Assembly: GCF_023169945.1 (NCBI RefSeq)
Contig: NZ_AP025591.1
Span: forward strand, 1,572,501 to 1,636,500
Direction: 5' to 3'
From: Anaeromyxobacter oryzae
GTDB taxonomy: Bacteria; Myxococcota; Myxococcia; Myxococcales; Anaeromyxobacteraceae
DNA: 64,000 nt
Below, piece after piece: positions 1-9,513 of the stretch. Below the pieces are notes generated by a model, which was given only the letters and a program-made list of their open reading frames with translations, was not told the origin of the DNA and did no database searches. The translations under genes were made by a program, and so were the position numbers. Each line of letters opens with the position of its first letter. Within the stretch, counting starts at the first letter, position 1.

Positions 1-743
1 GCCTTCATGGGATCGTGGCACCCGCGGCAGCCCTGCTCGGCGAGCCGGTGGTCGGGGCGGACGAGGAACTCCGCGGTGCTCTGGCGCCGCGGATCCATGG
101 AGAGGTACCGGAGCGTGCCGTGCTTCGCGTCGGTCCGGACCGGGTTGTTGCTCGCGTAGTGGCAGGCGACGCAGTCGACGAGCTTCGCCGCGTGGACGTC
201 CCAGGGCGCCGCGAGCGTCGCCTTCGCCTCGAGGTTCAGGAAGGAGTCCGCCATGCGCTGGGGCGAGACGATGGCGCCCTCGCCCTGGGTGAGCGACCAG
301 GTCCGCCCCGAGTCGCTCTTCGGAGCGGCCTCGAAGTCCGCGGGCACCGCGACCGGGGCCCCGCCGTCCGAGACGAGGCCGTGACACGCGGCGCAGTTCG
401 CGGCCCGCGGCGCCCCGATCCGGATCGCCTCGCGGCGGAGCCGCCCGTCGGCCTCGAGCTGCTCCGGCCGGATCTCGAGCCGCCCGCCGTCGACGTGGCA
501 CTGGACGCAGGTCGCCGTGACCTTCGGCGCCGCGTGGCCGCTGTGGCCCGCGATGTACGCGGTGTCGTGGCACGCGCCGCAGGTCTTGTCCGTCGAGAGC
601 TCCTTGCCGTCGCGGACCGCGCGGCCGGAGGCGTCCCGCGGCACGAACACCGGGTGGATGGGGTTCACCGCCTGCTGCGCCCGGGCCGCGGGCGCGAACG
701 CGACCGCGAGGGCGAGGAGCGGGAGCGAGATGGCGCGGTTCAT
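1..743 (-). CDS. multiheme cytochrome c (partial, C-terminus outside window)
   Basis: The reading frame opens with an ATG at 743 and stays open to the window edge (247 codons visible). The first 20 or so residues form a classic signal peptide (MNRAISLPLLALAVAFAPA, cut near ARA-QQ), so the product is periplasmic. At least five CxxCH haem motifs are visible in order: CGACH, CVQCH, CAACH, CVACH and CRGCH, the last close to the window edge. The start codon overlaps the stop of the upstream octaheme cytochrome gene (ATGA), so the two are translationally coupled and probably exchange electrons. It could be an electron donor or redox partner for that enzyme. The exact family is not recognisable from the visible part. 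Confidence 0.85.
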   Translation of the reverse strand, partial: MNRAISLPLLALAVAFAPAARAQQAVNPIHPVFVPRDASGRAVRDGKELSTDKTCGACHDTAYIAGHSGHAAPKVTATCVQCHVDGGRLEIRPEQLEADGRLRREAIRIGAPRAANCAACHGLVSDGGAPVAVPADFEAAPKSDSGRTWSLTQGEGAIVSPQRMADSFLNLEAKATLAAPWDVHAAKLVDCVACHYASNNPVRTDAKHGTLRYLSMDPRRQSTAEFLVRPDHRLAEQGCRGCHDPMK

Positions 744-2182
744 CGACGGCCTCCGGTCTTGATGGGGTCGCCGGCGTATCCGAGCGCCTTCCAGTCCATC
801 CGCGACGGCTCGCCGTGGCAGTCGAAGCACGTCAGCGCCTTCTCCTTCGGGGCGACCATGTGAGAGAGCGGCCAGTACATGTCCGTCCGGGCGAAGCCGA
901 CCCGGCCGCTGTAGGCGATGCCCGATGCCTTCGCTCCGAGCGTGAACGCCTGGTTCCAGTCGAAGTTCGTCCAGTAGCCATCCTTGCCGCCGGTGACGGG
1001 GGGAAACAGGTACATGTTCCCCGCGTCGTACGGCTGCTTCCCGCGGTGCACCTTGAACGGCCAGATGCGGGCGGTCTTGTCGTCGATCCCCCCGCGCGGC
1101 GGGTTCAGCACCGTCGGCTTCTCGGGATCCTCGATCCGGTCGCCGAGCAGGTATCGACCGACGGTGCCGTTGAACCACCGGTACTCGGGCACGGCGTCCT
1201 GCTCGTAGACGAACTCGCCCTTGATCTTGAGGTAGTGGTGCGCGTCGTCCTTGCGCGTGGCGTCGCCGGCCTTGCTCCAGTCCCAGAACGCCTTGGTGGG
1301 CAGCTTCCCGGCGAAGGTCGGGATGTGGCACGTCTGGCACGCGAGCGTCGCGAGGTGCGCGTTGATCCGCGCGTCCTGGTGCTCGGGCTTCGTGTGGCAG
1401 TCGGCGCAGGCGACCCCGTGCGAGTCCTCGACGCTCACGGAGAAGGCGCGGCCGCGGATCGCGTGGTCCGGCGCGGTGTGGCAGTCGACGCAGAGGAAGC
1501 CGTGGCGCCCGATGTGGACGTCCTCTTCCTCGAACGGGTGCGCGAGCGACGAGTCGAGGTCGCCGTGCTTCACCGCCTGGCCGCCGCCGCCGAAGGCATG
1601 GCAGCCGAGGCAGTTCTCGCGCTGCGGAGTCCCGACGGACCGCGCCGCCGCGAGCAGGTCCGTGCCGGGCTGCGGCAGCCCGTACGTCCCCTTCACGTAC
1701 GCGTTCGTGTGCTCGTGGCACACGAGGCAGTCGACGTTCTCCTCCTTCGAGAAGTCGAAGGAGTCGTCCGCCCAGCCGTAGCCGGCGTGGCACTTCATGC
1801 ACGACCGCTCGTTGCCGCGGGTCGCGATGCAGAAGTTGTTGAGGACGTTCCGCTTGCCGATGCGCGTCGTCCCGGTGCGTCCCGGGATCTGGACCTCGTC
1901 GCCGAGCCAGAGCCAGTGGGAGGTCTTCATCACCTTCCGCGCGTCCGGGTGGCAGCCGAGGCAGGCGCGCGTCACGGCCTGCGGGGTCTCGAACTTCTCG
2001 GTGATGACCGCCGCATGGTCGAAGTGCGGCCGGACGCGCTTCGCGTAGCCGGCCGCGTGTCTCGCGGGCTCCTCGGGAGCCTTGAACGCCAGCGCCATGG
2101 CGACGCCTGCGGCGCTCACGAGCGCGACCGCCGCCCCGATGATCCAGGGCCGGTGGAGGTGCAATCTCAGCCGTTCTGCCAT
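740..2182 (-). CDS. octaheme tetrathionate reductase-family cytochrome c
   Basis: A 480-residue protein with one N-terminal membrane anchor or uncleaved signal (about residues 10-32) and exactly eight CxxCH motifs (CLGCH, CMKCH, CLVCH, CLGCH, CVDCH, CADCH, CQTCH, CFDCH). Eight haems, the long C-terminal region rich in aromatic residues and the overall length match the OTR family (Shewanella octaheme tetrathionate reductase), which can reduce tetrathionate, nitrite and hydroxylamine in vitro; the physiological substrate is uncertain. I chose the ATG at 2182 because it has a GAGG about 6-10 bases upstream and is followed directly by the hydrophobic anchor; longer in-frame extensions look non-coding. 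It overlaps the next multiheme gene by ATGA. A sigma-54 type promoter lies 63-78 bases upstream and a sigma-54 activator is divergent. Confidence 0.88.
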   Translation of the reverse strand: MAERLRLHLHRPWIIGAAVALVSAAGVAMALAFKAPEEPARHAAGYAKRVRPHFDHAAVITEKFETPQAVTRACLGCHPDARKVMKTSHWLWLGDEVQIPGRTGTTRIGKRNVLNNFCIATRGNERSCMKCHAGYGWADDSFDFSKEENVDCLVCHEHTNAYVKGTYGLPQPGTDLLAAARSVGTPQRENCLGCHAFGGGGQAVKHGDLDSSLAHPFEEEDVHIGRHGFLCVDCHTAPDHAIRGRAFSVSVEDSHGVACADCHTKPEHQDARINAHLATLACQTCHIPTFAGKLPTKAFWDWSKAGDATRKDDAHHYLKIKGEFVYEQDAVPEYRWFNGTVGRYLLGDRIEDPEKPTVLNPPRGGIDDKTARIWPFKVHRGKQPYDAGNMYLFPPVTGGKDGYWTNFDWNQAFTLGAKASGIAYSGRVGFARTDMYWPLSHMVAPKEKALTCFDCHGEPSRMDWKALGYAGDPIKTGGRR

Positions 2183-2244
2183 CTCGTCCTCGCGTTTCCG
2201 CCGCGGCATTCGTGCGACGGCTCGTTTCTCGCTCGGCCCCGCTT

Positions 2245-2260
2245 GCGTCCGCCGTGCCGC
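2245..2260 (-). promoter_or_regulatory. candidate sigma-54 promoter of the cytochrome operon
   Basis: On the minus strand the site reads CGGCACGGCGGACGCA: GG at -24 and GC at -12 with the obligatory 10 bases between, and the CACG part of the -24 box intact. Initiation would fall near 2234, about 50 bases before the ATG at 2182. The divergent neighbour encodes a sigma-54 activator, which supports the call. A 12-bp palindrome TGCGACGTCGCA at 2303-2314, 43 bases further upstream, is a candidate activator site. Confidence 0.5.
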
Positions 2261-2316
2261 CGGGCCGAAGCACCGGAATCCGGGCACTTGCCCCCGCGTC
2301 GCTGCGACGTCGCACC

Positions 2317-2360
2317 GTTTCACGTTTCACGGGGTCTCACCGCGTGTCAGGAGGTGAAAC
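2317..2360 (+). promoter_or_regulatory. GTTTCAC repeats and hairpin over the ribosome binding site
   Basis: Two adjacent GTTTCAC copies (2317-2323, 2324-2330) are complementary to GTGAAAC at 2354-2360, which directly abuts the ATG at 2361 and overlaps the end of the AGGAGG ribosome binding site (2349-2354). In the mRNA either copy could pair with the start region and hide it. This may be translational or operator control of the activator gene; the function is inferred. Confidence 0.35.
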
Positions 2361-3800
<1,440 letters not shown>

Positions 3801-3930
3801 CGGGGAGCGCGCGACCGCTCCCGCGCTCGCTGCCATCGAGACGGCGAATACCCCTGGATCCAGGCCTGCAGCCCCCGCGGCGGGACGACGCCTTGATCTG
3901 ACCGTGCGTCCGAGCCACAGTCGGTGTCCC

Positions 3931-5316
3931 ATGGCCGCCGCGGCCGCCGCAGCCACTCCTCAGCCCGGGCGAACGCGCCTCTTGCTCCGCGGCGTGTTCG
4001 GCCTCGTGATCGCGGCGCTCGCGAGCGTCGCCATCGCGCTCGCGGTGTCCATCGGCACGCCGCTGCGCGCGCTGCGGTCGATCGCCGACGATCACGCACG
4101 TGCGGTGCAGGTCGCCACCAACCTCCGCTCGTCGATGTCCGTCGCGCGCCGGATGCTCGTCGCCGACGTCTCGGGCATCGATCCCGCGGCGGGCCTCGCG
4201 AGCCACGGGATGCGGTACGGGGCCCTCAAGGGTGCCGCGACCGAGCTCGAGCCGGCGTGCGACACGGACTTCGAGCGGCAACGGCTCCAGGCGCTCCGCG
4301 CCGCGCTGGCCCGGGCCGCGAGCGCGTCCGACGCGATCGAGCAGCGCCTCGCGGGCGGGGACCGGAACGGAGCGCTGGAGCGGGTCGGGGCCTTCCTGGA
4401 GGCGACGTCGGACGCGAACGAGGCGGTGGACGCGATCACCGCGTTCAATGCAGCGCAGGTCCGAGACTCCTCGGCGCGCATCCAGGGTTCCCTGCGCACG
4501 CTCACGACGGCGCTGATCGCCATCGCCATCGCCGTCGCCGTCGGCGCCTATGTCCTGCTCCGGTTCGCCCTCAGGGGGCTCGACGCGTTCCAGGCCAGGT
4601 GGAGCGCGCGGTACGCGGAGCTGGACGCCTTCGCATCCCGGGTCGCGCACGAGCTCCGCACGCCGCTCCAGACGCTCACGCTCTCGCTCGCGTCCACGGC
4701 GCCGAACAACTCCGGGCGCATGCGGCGGGGCATCGAGCGGATGCAGCGGACCATCGACGCGTTGCTGGAGTTCTCGCGCGCCGGCACCGCCCACGCAGGA
4801 GACGCGGTGAGCGACGTCGGGGCGGCGCTCGCGGACGTCGAGGACGAGCTGGCGCGCGAGATCGAGCAGAGGCGAGCTCGCCTCGAGGTGGACGTGCCGG
4901 CGCACGTGAGCGCCACGATCGCGCCCGATCACCTCAGGACGATCCTCCGCAACCTCGTCGCGAACGCGCTCCACCACGGCGGGTCGCCGGCAGGCGTCCG
5001 CATCGCGATCGCGGCATCGACGAGCGGGGGCCGGGTGCGCGTCGAGGTGAGCGACGACGGGCCGGGGATCCCGCCGGCTGCGCTCCCGCACGTGTTCGAG
5101 CCCTTCATCCGCGCAACGGACGCTCCGGGCGGATACGGCATCGGCCTCGCGACCGTCCGTCGGCTGGTCGAGGGGCACGGGGGGACCGTGACGGTCACCT
5201 CGGCGCCCGGGCGTGGCACGACGGTGCGCGTGGAGCTGCCAGCCGCGAGGTCCGCCGGGACGGCCGTCACGAAGTCGCCGAGCGCGCGAGGTCCACGAAT
5301 GGGGACCGGACCGTGA
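3931..5316 (+). CDS. membrane sensor histidine kinase
   Basis: A 461-residue kinase. Two membrane helices (about residues 19-41 and 190-215) bracket a helical periplasmic sensor. A DHp domain with H-box AHELRTPL (His about 240) and a HATPase domain with N-box NLVANALHH, G1 DDGPGIP and G2 GYGIGLATV follow, so all catalytic motifs are present. The ATG at 3931 is preferred over an upstream in-frame ATG at 3781 because the intervening residues look like non-coding sequence. It lies 130 bases after the sigma-54 activator in the same orientation. That activator has no receiver domain and no response regulator is adjacent, so the kinase appears to be an orphan. The signal is unknown. Confidence 0.85.
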   Translation: MAAAAAAATPQPGRTRLLLRGVFGLVIAALASVAIALAVSIGTPLRALRSIADDHARAVQVATNLRSSMSVARRMLVADVSGIDPAAGLASHGMRYGALKGAATELEPACDTDFERQRLQALRAALARAASASDAIEQRLAGGDRNGALERVGAFLEATSDANEAVDAITAFNAAQVRDSSARIQGSLRTLTTALIAIAIAVAVGAYVLLRFALRGLDAFQARWSARYAELDAFASRVAHELRTPLQTLTLSLASTAPNNSGRMRRGIERMQRTIDALLEFSRAGTAHAGDAVSDVGAALADVEDELAREIEQRRARLEVDVPAHVSATIAPDHLRTILRNLVANALHHGGSPAGVRIAIAASTSGGRVRVEVSDDGPGIPPAALPHVFEPFIRATDAPGGYGIGLATVRRLVEGHGGTVTVTSAPGRGTTVRVELPAARSAGTAVTKSPSARGPRMGTGP

Positions 5317-5398
5317 ACGTCGTGCCGTCCGCGCGGCGCACCGGCACTCGGGGACGATCCTCCGAACCCTTCGGTCCTGCTCGGGCTCTCACGGCGCG

Positions 5399-6355
5399 AT
5401 GATCGCGCCTCCCCGGGTCCGAACGCTCCTCGTCGTCGCCGCCGGAGCGGTCGTGCTTCACCCCTCGGTTCCCTCGGCGGCCGCGCTCGCGGCGGGCGCC
5501 GCCCTGGCGCTCACGGTCGGCAACCCCGTGGCCGCGCTGACGCGCGCCACCGCCAAGCGGCTCCTGCCGATCTCCGTCGTCGCGCTGGGGGCCGGGATGA
5601 ACCTCGTCGCGGTCCTGCGCGCCGGCGCCCGGGGCATCGGCTTCACCGCCGTGAGCATCGCGGCGGTCCTCGTCGTGGGCACGCTGCTGGCGCGGGCGCT
5701 CCGCGTGGACCGCGCGACGGGGCTCCTCGTCACCGTCGGGACGGCCATCTGCGGCGGCAGCGCCATCGCCGCCGTCGCACCGGTGATCCGCGCCGACGAC
5801 CGCCAGCTCTCGGTGTCGCTCGCGACGGTCTTCATCCTGAACGCGATCGCCCTCCTCGTCTTCCCGCCCATGGGCCACCTCGCCGGGCTCGACCAGCGCG
5901 CCTTCGGCCTGTGGGCGGCGCTCGCCATCCACGACACGAGCTCGGTCGTCGGCGCGGCGCTGCAGTTCGGCCCGGTCGCGCTCTCCATCGCGACGACCAT
6001 CAAGCTCGCCCGCGCGCTCTGGATCGTGCCGGTCGCGCTGGGTGTCGGCGCGACCGCGCAGACCGAGAGCTCCGGCGCGCCGACCGCGCGCGCGCCGTTC
6101 CCCTGGTTCATCGCCGGCTTCGTCGCGCTCGCCGCGCTGACCACGTTCGTCCCGGCGCTGCGGCCGGCGGGCGCCGTCGTCGCCCTCGTCGGACAGCGCG
6201 CGCTCGTCCTCACGCTGTTCCTCATCGGGCTCGGGCTGTCGCGCGAGGCGCTCCGGGCGGTGGGCGTCCGGCCGCTCTTGCTCGGCGTCGTGCTGTGGGT
6301 CGTCGTGGCGGCGGGCTCGCTCGCCGCCGTGGTCTCCGGCGTTCGCGCGGGCTGA
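5399..6355 (+). CDS. YeiH-family putative sulfate exporter (UPF0324)
   Basis: A 318-residue, almost wholly hydrophobic protein with about ten membrane helices. It carries features of the YeiH/UPF0324 family: a GTAICGGSAIAAV segment near residue 120 and a conserved HDTSSVVGAAL segment near 180. The family is annotated as putative sulfate exporters, largely by genomic context. The ATG at 5399 lacks a clear Shine-Dalgarno sequence. A second, longer homologue sits at 34974 beside a sulfite reductase. Together with the octaheme cytochrome upstream, this one fits export of sulfur oxyanion end-products, but that role is inferred. Confidence 0.8.
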   Translation: MIAPPRVRTLLVVAAGAVVLHPSVPSAAALAAGAALALTVGNPVAALTRATAKRLLPISVVALGAGMNLVAVLRAGARGIGFTAVSIAAVLVVGTLLARALRVDRATGLLVTVGTAICGGSAIAAVAPVIRADDRQLSVSLATVFILNAIALLVFPPMGHLAGLDQRAFGLWAALAIHDTSSVVGAALQFGPVALSIATTIKLARALWIVPVALGVGATAQTESSGAPTARAPFPWFIAGFVALAALTTFVPALRPAGAVVALVGQRALVLTLFLIGLGLSREALRAVGVRPLLLGVVLWVVVAAGSLAAVVSGVRAG

Positions 6356-6372
6356 CCCGCCGCGCCGGCACG

Positions 6373-6618
6373 TCACGCGCCGTCGCCTCCGCCCCGCGCC
6401 TTCCCGATCGCGTCCGCGAGCGAGAGCGGGCCGGACTCGATCGAGTCGGCGTCGAGCGTGATCACGTCCTCCGACTCGGGGGTCCCGAGCGGCACCTGCG
6501 AGACGACGAGGAGCGCGGCGGGAAGGAGCCACCGCAGCCACTGCGTGAGGGTCGCGGACCGCCGCGGGGTCGTGCGGGGCCCCACGACGAGGACGACGAC
6601 GGGAGGTCGGTCGCTCAT
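6373..6618 (-). CDS. small hypothetical membrane protein
   Basis: An 81-residue frame convergent with the YeiH gene. It has one predicted membrane helix (residues about 23-42, RWLLPAALLVVSQVPLG) and an acidic C-terminal tail (ESEDVITLDADSIES). No family is recognised and the ribosome binding site is weak. Amino acid composition is more protein-like than the frames opposite, which is the main reason to list it. It might instead be chance reading in GC-rich DNA. Confidence 0.4.
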   Translation of the reverse strand: MSDRPPVVVLVVGPRTTPRRSATLTQWLRWLLPAALLVVSQVPLGTPESEDVITLDADSIESGPLSLADAIGKARGGGDGA

Positions 6619-6735
6619 GCCTGGAGAACGCGCGTCCGCGCAGGCCATTCCGGCGATCGGGCGACCGGTCGGGCTGCTGCTGCACCCGAAGCGTCTCGTC
6701 GCGACGCTCCGGGAGTGACGATCCCCCGCCGCGCA

Positions 6736-6969
6736 TCAGGTCCTGAGCAGGTCCTTCACCGCGTCCGGCGAGAGGACCTTTCCGGCGGCCTTCACGACGC
6801 CGTCCACGGCGAGCGCCGGGGTGGTCATCACGCCGAGCCTCATGATCTCCCGGAGGTCCTCGACCTTCTCGACGGCGACGCCGAGCCCGAGCTCGGCGAC
6901 CGCCTTCTCCGCGTTCGCCGTGAGCTGCTTGCACCTGGCGCAGCCGGTCCCGAGCACCTGGATCCTCAT
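6736..6969 (-). CDS. mini-thioredoxin (redox-active disulfide protein 2 type)
   Basis: A 77-residue thioredoxin-fold protein starting MRIQVLGTGCARCKQL. The redox motif is C-x-x-C (CARC) at residues 10-13, with the cis-proline segment MTTPALAVDG further on, as in the MTH895/TM0996 glutaredoxin-like family. The start at 6969 has GGAG 7-10 bases upstream. It is the last gene of a four-gene operon, 18 bases after the permease gene. Pairs of this mini-thioredoxin and a DUF318-type permease are common in bacteria and are often linked to metal(loid) or thiol handling; the electron donor here is unknown. Confidence 0.85.
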   Translation of the reverse strand: MRIQVLGTGCARCKQLTANAEKAVAELGLGVAVEKVEDLREIMRLGVMTTPALAVDGVVKAAGKVLSPDAVKDLLRT

Positions 6970-6987
6970 GTCCGTTCTCCTCACGCC

Positions 6988-8082
6988 TCACAGGACCGCG
7001 TTGAACAGCCAGCCGACCAGCAGGATCCCGCTCGCCACCACGCCGACGAACGCGGCGATGAGGGGCGGCCGGAGCACCTTCCGCAGGATCACGATCTCGG
7101 GGAGCGAGAGCCCGATCACCGACATCATGAAGGCGAGCACGGTCCCGAGCGCCGCGCCCTTCCCGAGGAGCGCCTCGACGACCGGGATGATGCCCGCCGC
7201 GTTCGAGTACATGGGAACGCCGATGGCCACGGCCGCCGGCACCGACCACCACGCGGACTTGCCCATGAAGGTGGCGAGGAGCCCCTCCGGCACGTACCCG
7301 TGGATGCCGGCGCCCACCGCGATGCCGGCGACGACCCACGGCCAGACCTTGCTCACGATCTCGCGAACGGCCTCGGTGCCCTTCTCGACGCGACCGCCGA
7401 ACCCGAGGCGCTCCCTCTCGAAGCGTGGCCCGGCGCTCATGGACTCGAATACCCAGGCCTCGACGTGGCGCTCCAGCCTCATGCGACCGAGCACGTACCC
7501 GGAGGCGATGGCGATGACGAGGCCAGTGACGAGGTAGAGGGCGGCGACCTTCCAGCCGAACAGCCCGAAGAGCAGGACGAGCGCGATCTCGTTCACCATC
7601 GGGGCGGAGATGAGGAACGAGAAGGTGACGCCGAGCGGGACGCCCACCTCGACGAACCCGAGGAAGAGCGGCACGGCGGAGCACGAGCAGAACGGGGTCA
7701 CGACCCCGAGCAGCGCCGCGAGGACGTTGCCGACCGACTCCCGCCTGCCCGCGAGGATCGCGCGGGTTCGCTCGGCCGTGAAGAACGAGCGGACGATGCC
7801 GACCAGGAACACGATGAGGGCGAGGAGCAGCAGGACCTTGGGCGTGTCGTAGAGGAAGAACGCGACGCTCTCTCCCAGGTGCGAGCCCGGCGCGAGCCCG
7901 AGCGCCTGGAACGCGATCCAGCGCGAGAGCGGCGAGATCGTTGCGTAGGCGCCGGCCCACGCGGCGAGCGCGGCGGCGAGCCAGATCGCGGTCCTGCCCG
8001 CGCCGGGCCGGGGCGGCTCGCCCGGTCTCGCGGGGGAAGTGGGGCTGCAGCACGGGGCGCTGGCAGGGGAAGCGGTCGTCAT
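6988..8082 (-). CDS. permease with CSCSAVP motif (PF03773/DUF318 family)
   Basis: A 364-residue permease with about eight membrane helices. The family-defining motif TPFCSCSAVPLF is in the first half and a second repeat (GVPMYSNAAGIIPVVEALL) is in the second half. The N-terminal 30 residues are polar with a CC pair. Members of this family (for example ArsP-like proteins) export organoarsenicals or other soft-metal compounds. The partner genes are a thioredoxin, a CcdA-like protein and a mini-thioredoxin, suggesting thiol/disulfide-linked transport. The ATG at 8082 follows the CcdA gene by 17 bases. The substrate cannot be read from the sequence. Confidence 0.85.
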   Translation of the reverse strand: MTTASPASAPCCSPTSPARPGEPPRPGAGRTAIWLAAALAAWAGAYATISPLSRWIAFQALGLAPGSHLGESVAFFLYDTPKVLLLLALIVFLVGIVRSFFTAERTRAILAGRRESVGNVLAALLGVVTPFCSCSAVPLFLGFVEVGVPLGVTFSFLISAPMVNEIALVLLFGLFGWKVAALYLVTGLVIAIASGYVLGRMRLERHVEAWVFESMSAGPRFERERLGFGGRVEKGTEAVREIVSKVWPWVVAGIAVGAGIHGYVPEGLLATFMGKSAWWSVPAAVAIGVPMYSNAAGIIPVVEALLGKGAALGTVLAFMMSVIGLSLPEIVILRKVLRPPLIAAFVGVVASGILLVGWLFNAVL

Positions 8083-8099
8083 GCTCTCGGCTCCACGAC

Positions 8100-8810
8100 T
8101 CAGGCGGGCGCGGTGAAGAGGAAGTAGAGGCCGCCCGCGAGGACGGCGGCGGCGGCAGCGGCGCGGAGGAGTCCCGTCGCGCGCGCGCCGGCCCTCGAGG
8201 AGAGGCACCGATGCAGGCTCTGGGCGGAGACCCCGGCGATCACGATGGCCCCGGCGTGCCCGGCCGCGTAGAGCGCGACGAGCGAGGAGCCGAGGACGGG
8301 GTGGTCCCGGCCGGCGCTGAAGGCGACTCCGAGCAGCGGCGCCATGAAGGCGAACGTGCAGGGCCCCAGCGCCGTCCCGAACGCCGCCCCGAGGGCGAGC
8401 GCGCCCCACGCGCCGCGGCGGCGCACGCCCGACCGCGCCGGCCAGGACGGGAGCGGGAGGGCGCCGAGCAGGTTCAGCCCGAGCGCGAAGAACACGGCGG
8501 CGAGCGCGTAGCTGCCCACCTTCCCGAGGTCCCCCGCCATCCGGCCGGCCAGCAGGGTGGCGAGCCCGACCAGCGCGATGCTCACGACGTTCCCGGCGGC
8601 GAAGGCGCCCGAGAGCACCGCCGCGCGGCGCGTCCCCGGCAGCTCGGTCCCGCCGTTCATGTACGCGACGACGAGCGGGATGCTCGAGAGGTGACACGGG
8701 CTCAGGAACACCGAGAAGGCGCCCCAGAGCAGCGACGCGACCGCGGCGAGCCAGGCCGTCCCGCCGAAGGCTCTGCCGAAGGTCTCGAGGAGCGCGCCCA
8801 CGCCGGTCAC
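8100..8810 (-). CDS. CcdA/DsbD-like transmembrane electron carrier
   Basis: A 236-residue membrane protein with six helices. The two CcdA-type cysteine motifs are visible: SPCHLSS near residue 38 and LGPCTFAFM near residue 150. These cysteines carry reducing equivalents from cytoplasmic thioredoxin across the membrane. The start is GTG at 8810, immediately after the TAG of the upstream thioredoxin gene, so the two are translationally coupled. Its partners here are an anchored periplasmic thioredoxin and a DUF318 permease, not cytochrome c maturation genes. Confidence 0.85.
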   Translation of the reverse strand: MTGVGALLETFGRAFGGTAWLAAVASLLWGAFSVFLSPCHLSSIPLVVAYMNGGTELPGTRRAAVLSGAFAAGNVVSIALVGLATLLAGRMAGDLGKVGSYALAAVFFALGLNLLGALPLPSWPARSGVRRRGAWGALALGAAFGTALGPCTFAFMAPLLGVAFSAGRDHPVLGSSLVALYAAGHAGAIVIAGVSAQSLHRCLSSRAGARATGLLRAAAAAAVLAGGLYFLFTAPA

Positions 8811-9230
8811 CTAGAGCTGCACGCCGACGGCCTTCCACTGCGCGAGGATCTCGGCCTTCGCCATGAACCCCTCGTGGCGGGCGAGCTCGCGCCCGTCGGC
8901 GGCGTAGAAGATCTGCGTCGGGATCATCCGTACGCCGTGGCGCGAGGCCGCGTCGGGGTCCTGCCAGACGTCGACGAACTGGACGTCCATGCGCCCGGCG
9001 TACTCGGCCTTCAGCTCCTCGAGGATGGGCGCCATCGCCTTGCAGGGGACGCACTTCCCGGCCCCGAGGTCGACGAGGCGAACGAGCGGTCGCGCGGGAG
9101 TGACGGTGGACGCCGCCTCGGTCCCCGCCGACGTCGTCGCCGATGTCGTCGCCCGCGTCCTGGCGACGAGCACGACGGCGACCGCCGCGGCCACCACCCC
9201 GATGAAGACGACCTGGGTCACCCGAGTCAT
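8811..9230 (-). CDS. membrane-anchored periplasmic thioredoxin
   Basis: A 139-residue protein: N-terminal anchor (residues 3-22, VTQVVFIGVVAAAVAVVLVA), a Thr/Ala-rich linker, then a thioredoxin fold with active site KCVPCK and cis-proline segment MIPTQIF. I chose the ATG at 9230 because it directly precedes the anchor; the 33-codon in-frame extension upstream is polar and implausible. It heads an operon with CcdA, permease and mini-thioredoxin genes and is the natural recipient of electrons from the CcdA protein. Confidence 0.88.
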   Translation of the reverse strand: MTRVTQVVFIGVVAAAVAVVLVARTRATTSATTSAGTEAASTVTPARPLVRLVDLGAGKCVPCKAMAPILEELKAEYAGRMDVQFVDVWQDPDAASRHGVRMIPTQIFYAADGRELARHEGFMAKAEILAQWKAVGVQL

Positions 9231-9405
9231 CGCACGCTCCCGTCCGGACTCGCGCTCTATCGCATGATGACGATAAGCGAGCAACCCCATCCCGGTGCGC
9301 TGCAATGCCGCAGATCGGCGATCCACCATGGCGCGTGGAGAGGGATCCGGGGCTCCACGCGCAGGCAGACCATCGTAGAACCCCGAACGCGCCTGCGGCG
9401 CGACG

Positions 9406-9472
9406 CGCTCGCCCTTCGACGAGCCTCAGGGGTGGACGGAAGACACGTGCTGAGCCCGTCGAACCGCGAGCG
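9406..9472. repeat. imperfect inverted repeat with TTCGACG...CTGAGCCCGTCGAA arms
   Basis: The left arm (9406-9429) and right arm (9450-9472) pair over about 22 of 24 positions, including CGCTCGC at the outside and TTCGACG/CGTCGAA in the middle, with a 20-base loop. It resembles the dispersed TTCGACAGGCTCAG palindromes seen in many proteobacterial genomes. It sits 40 bases beyond the stop of the CBS gene and in the upstream region of the thioredoxin operon. It could act as a terminator or be a REP-like repeat. Confidence 0.55.
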
Positions 9473-9513
9473 ACCGCGCTCCGAGGCAGCGAGCCCCGCA
9501 GCGCCCGGGGTCC

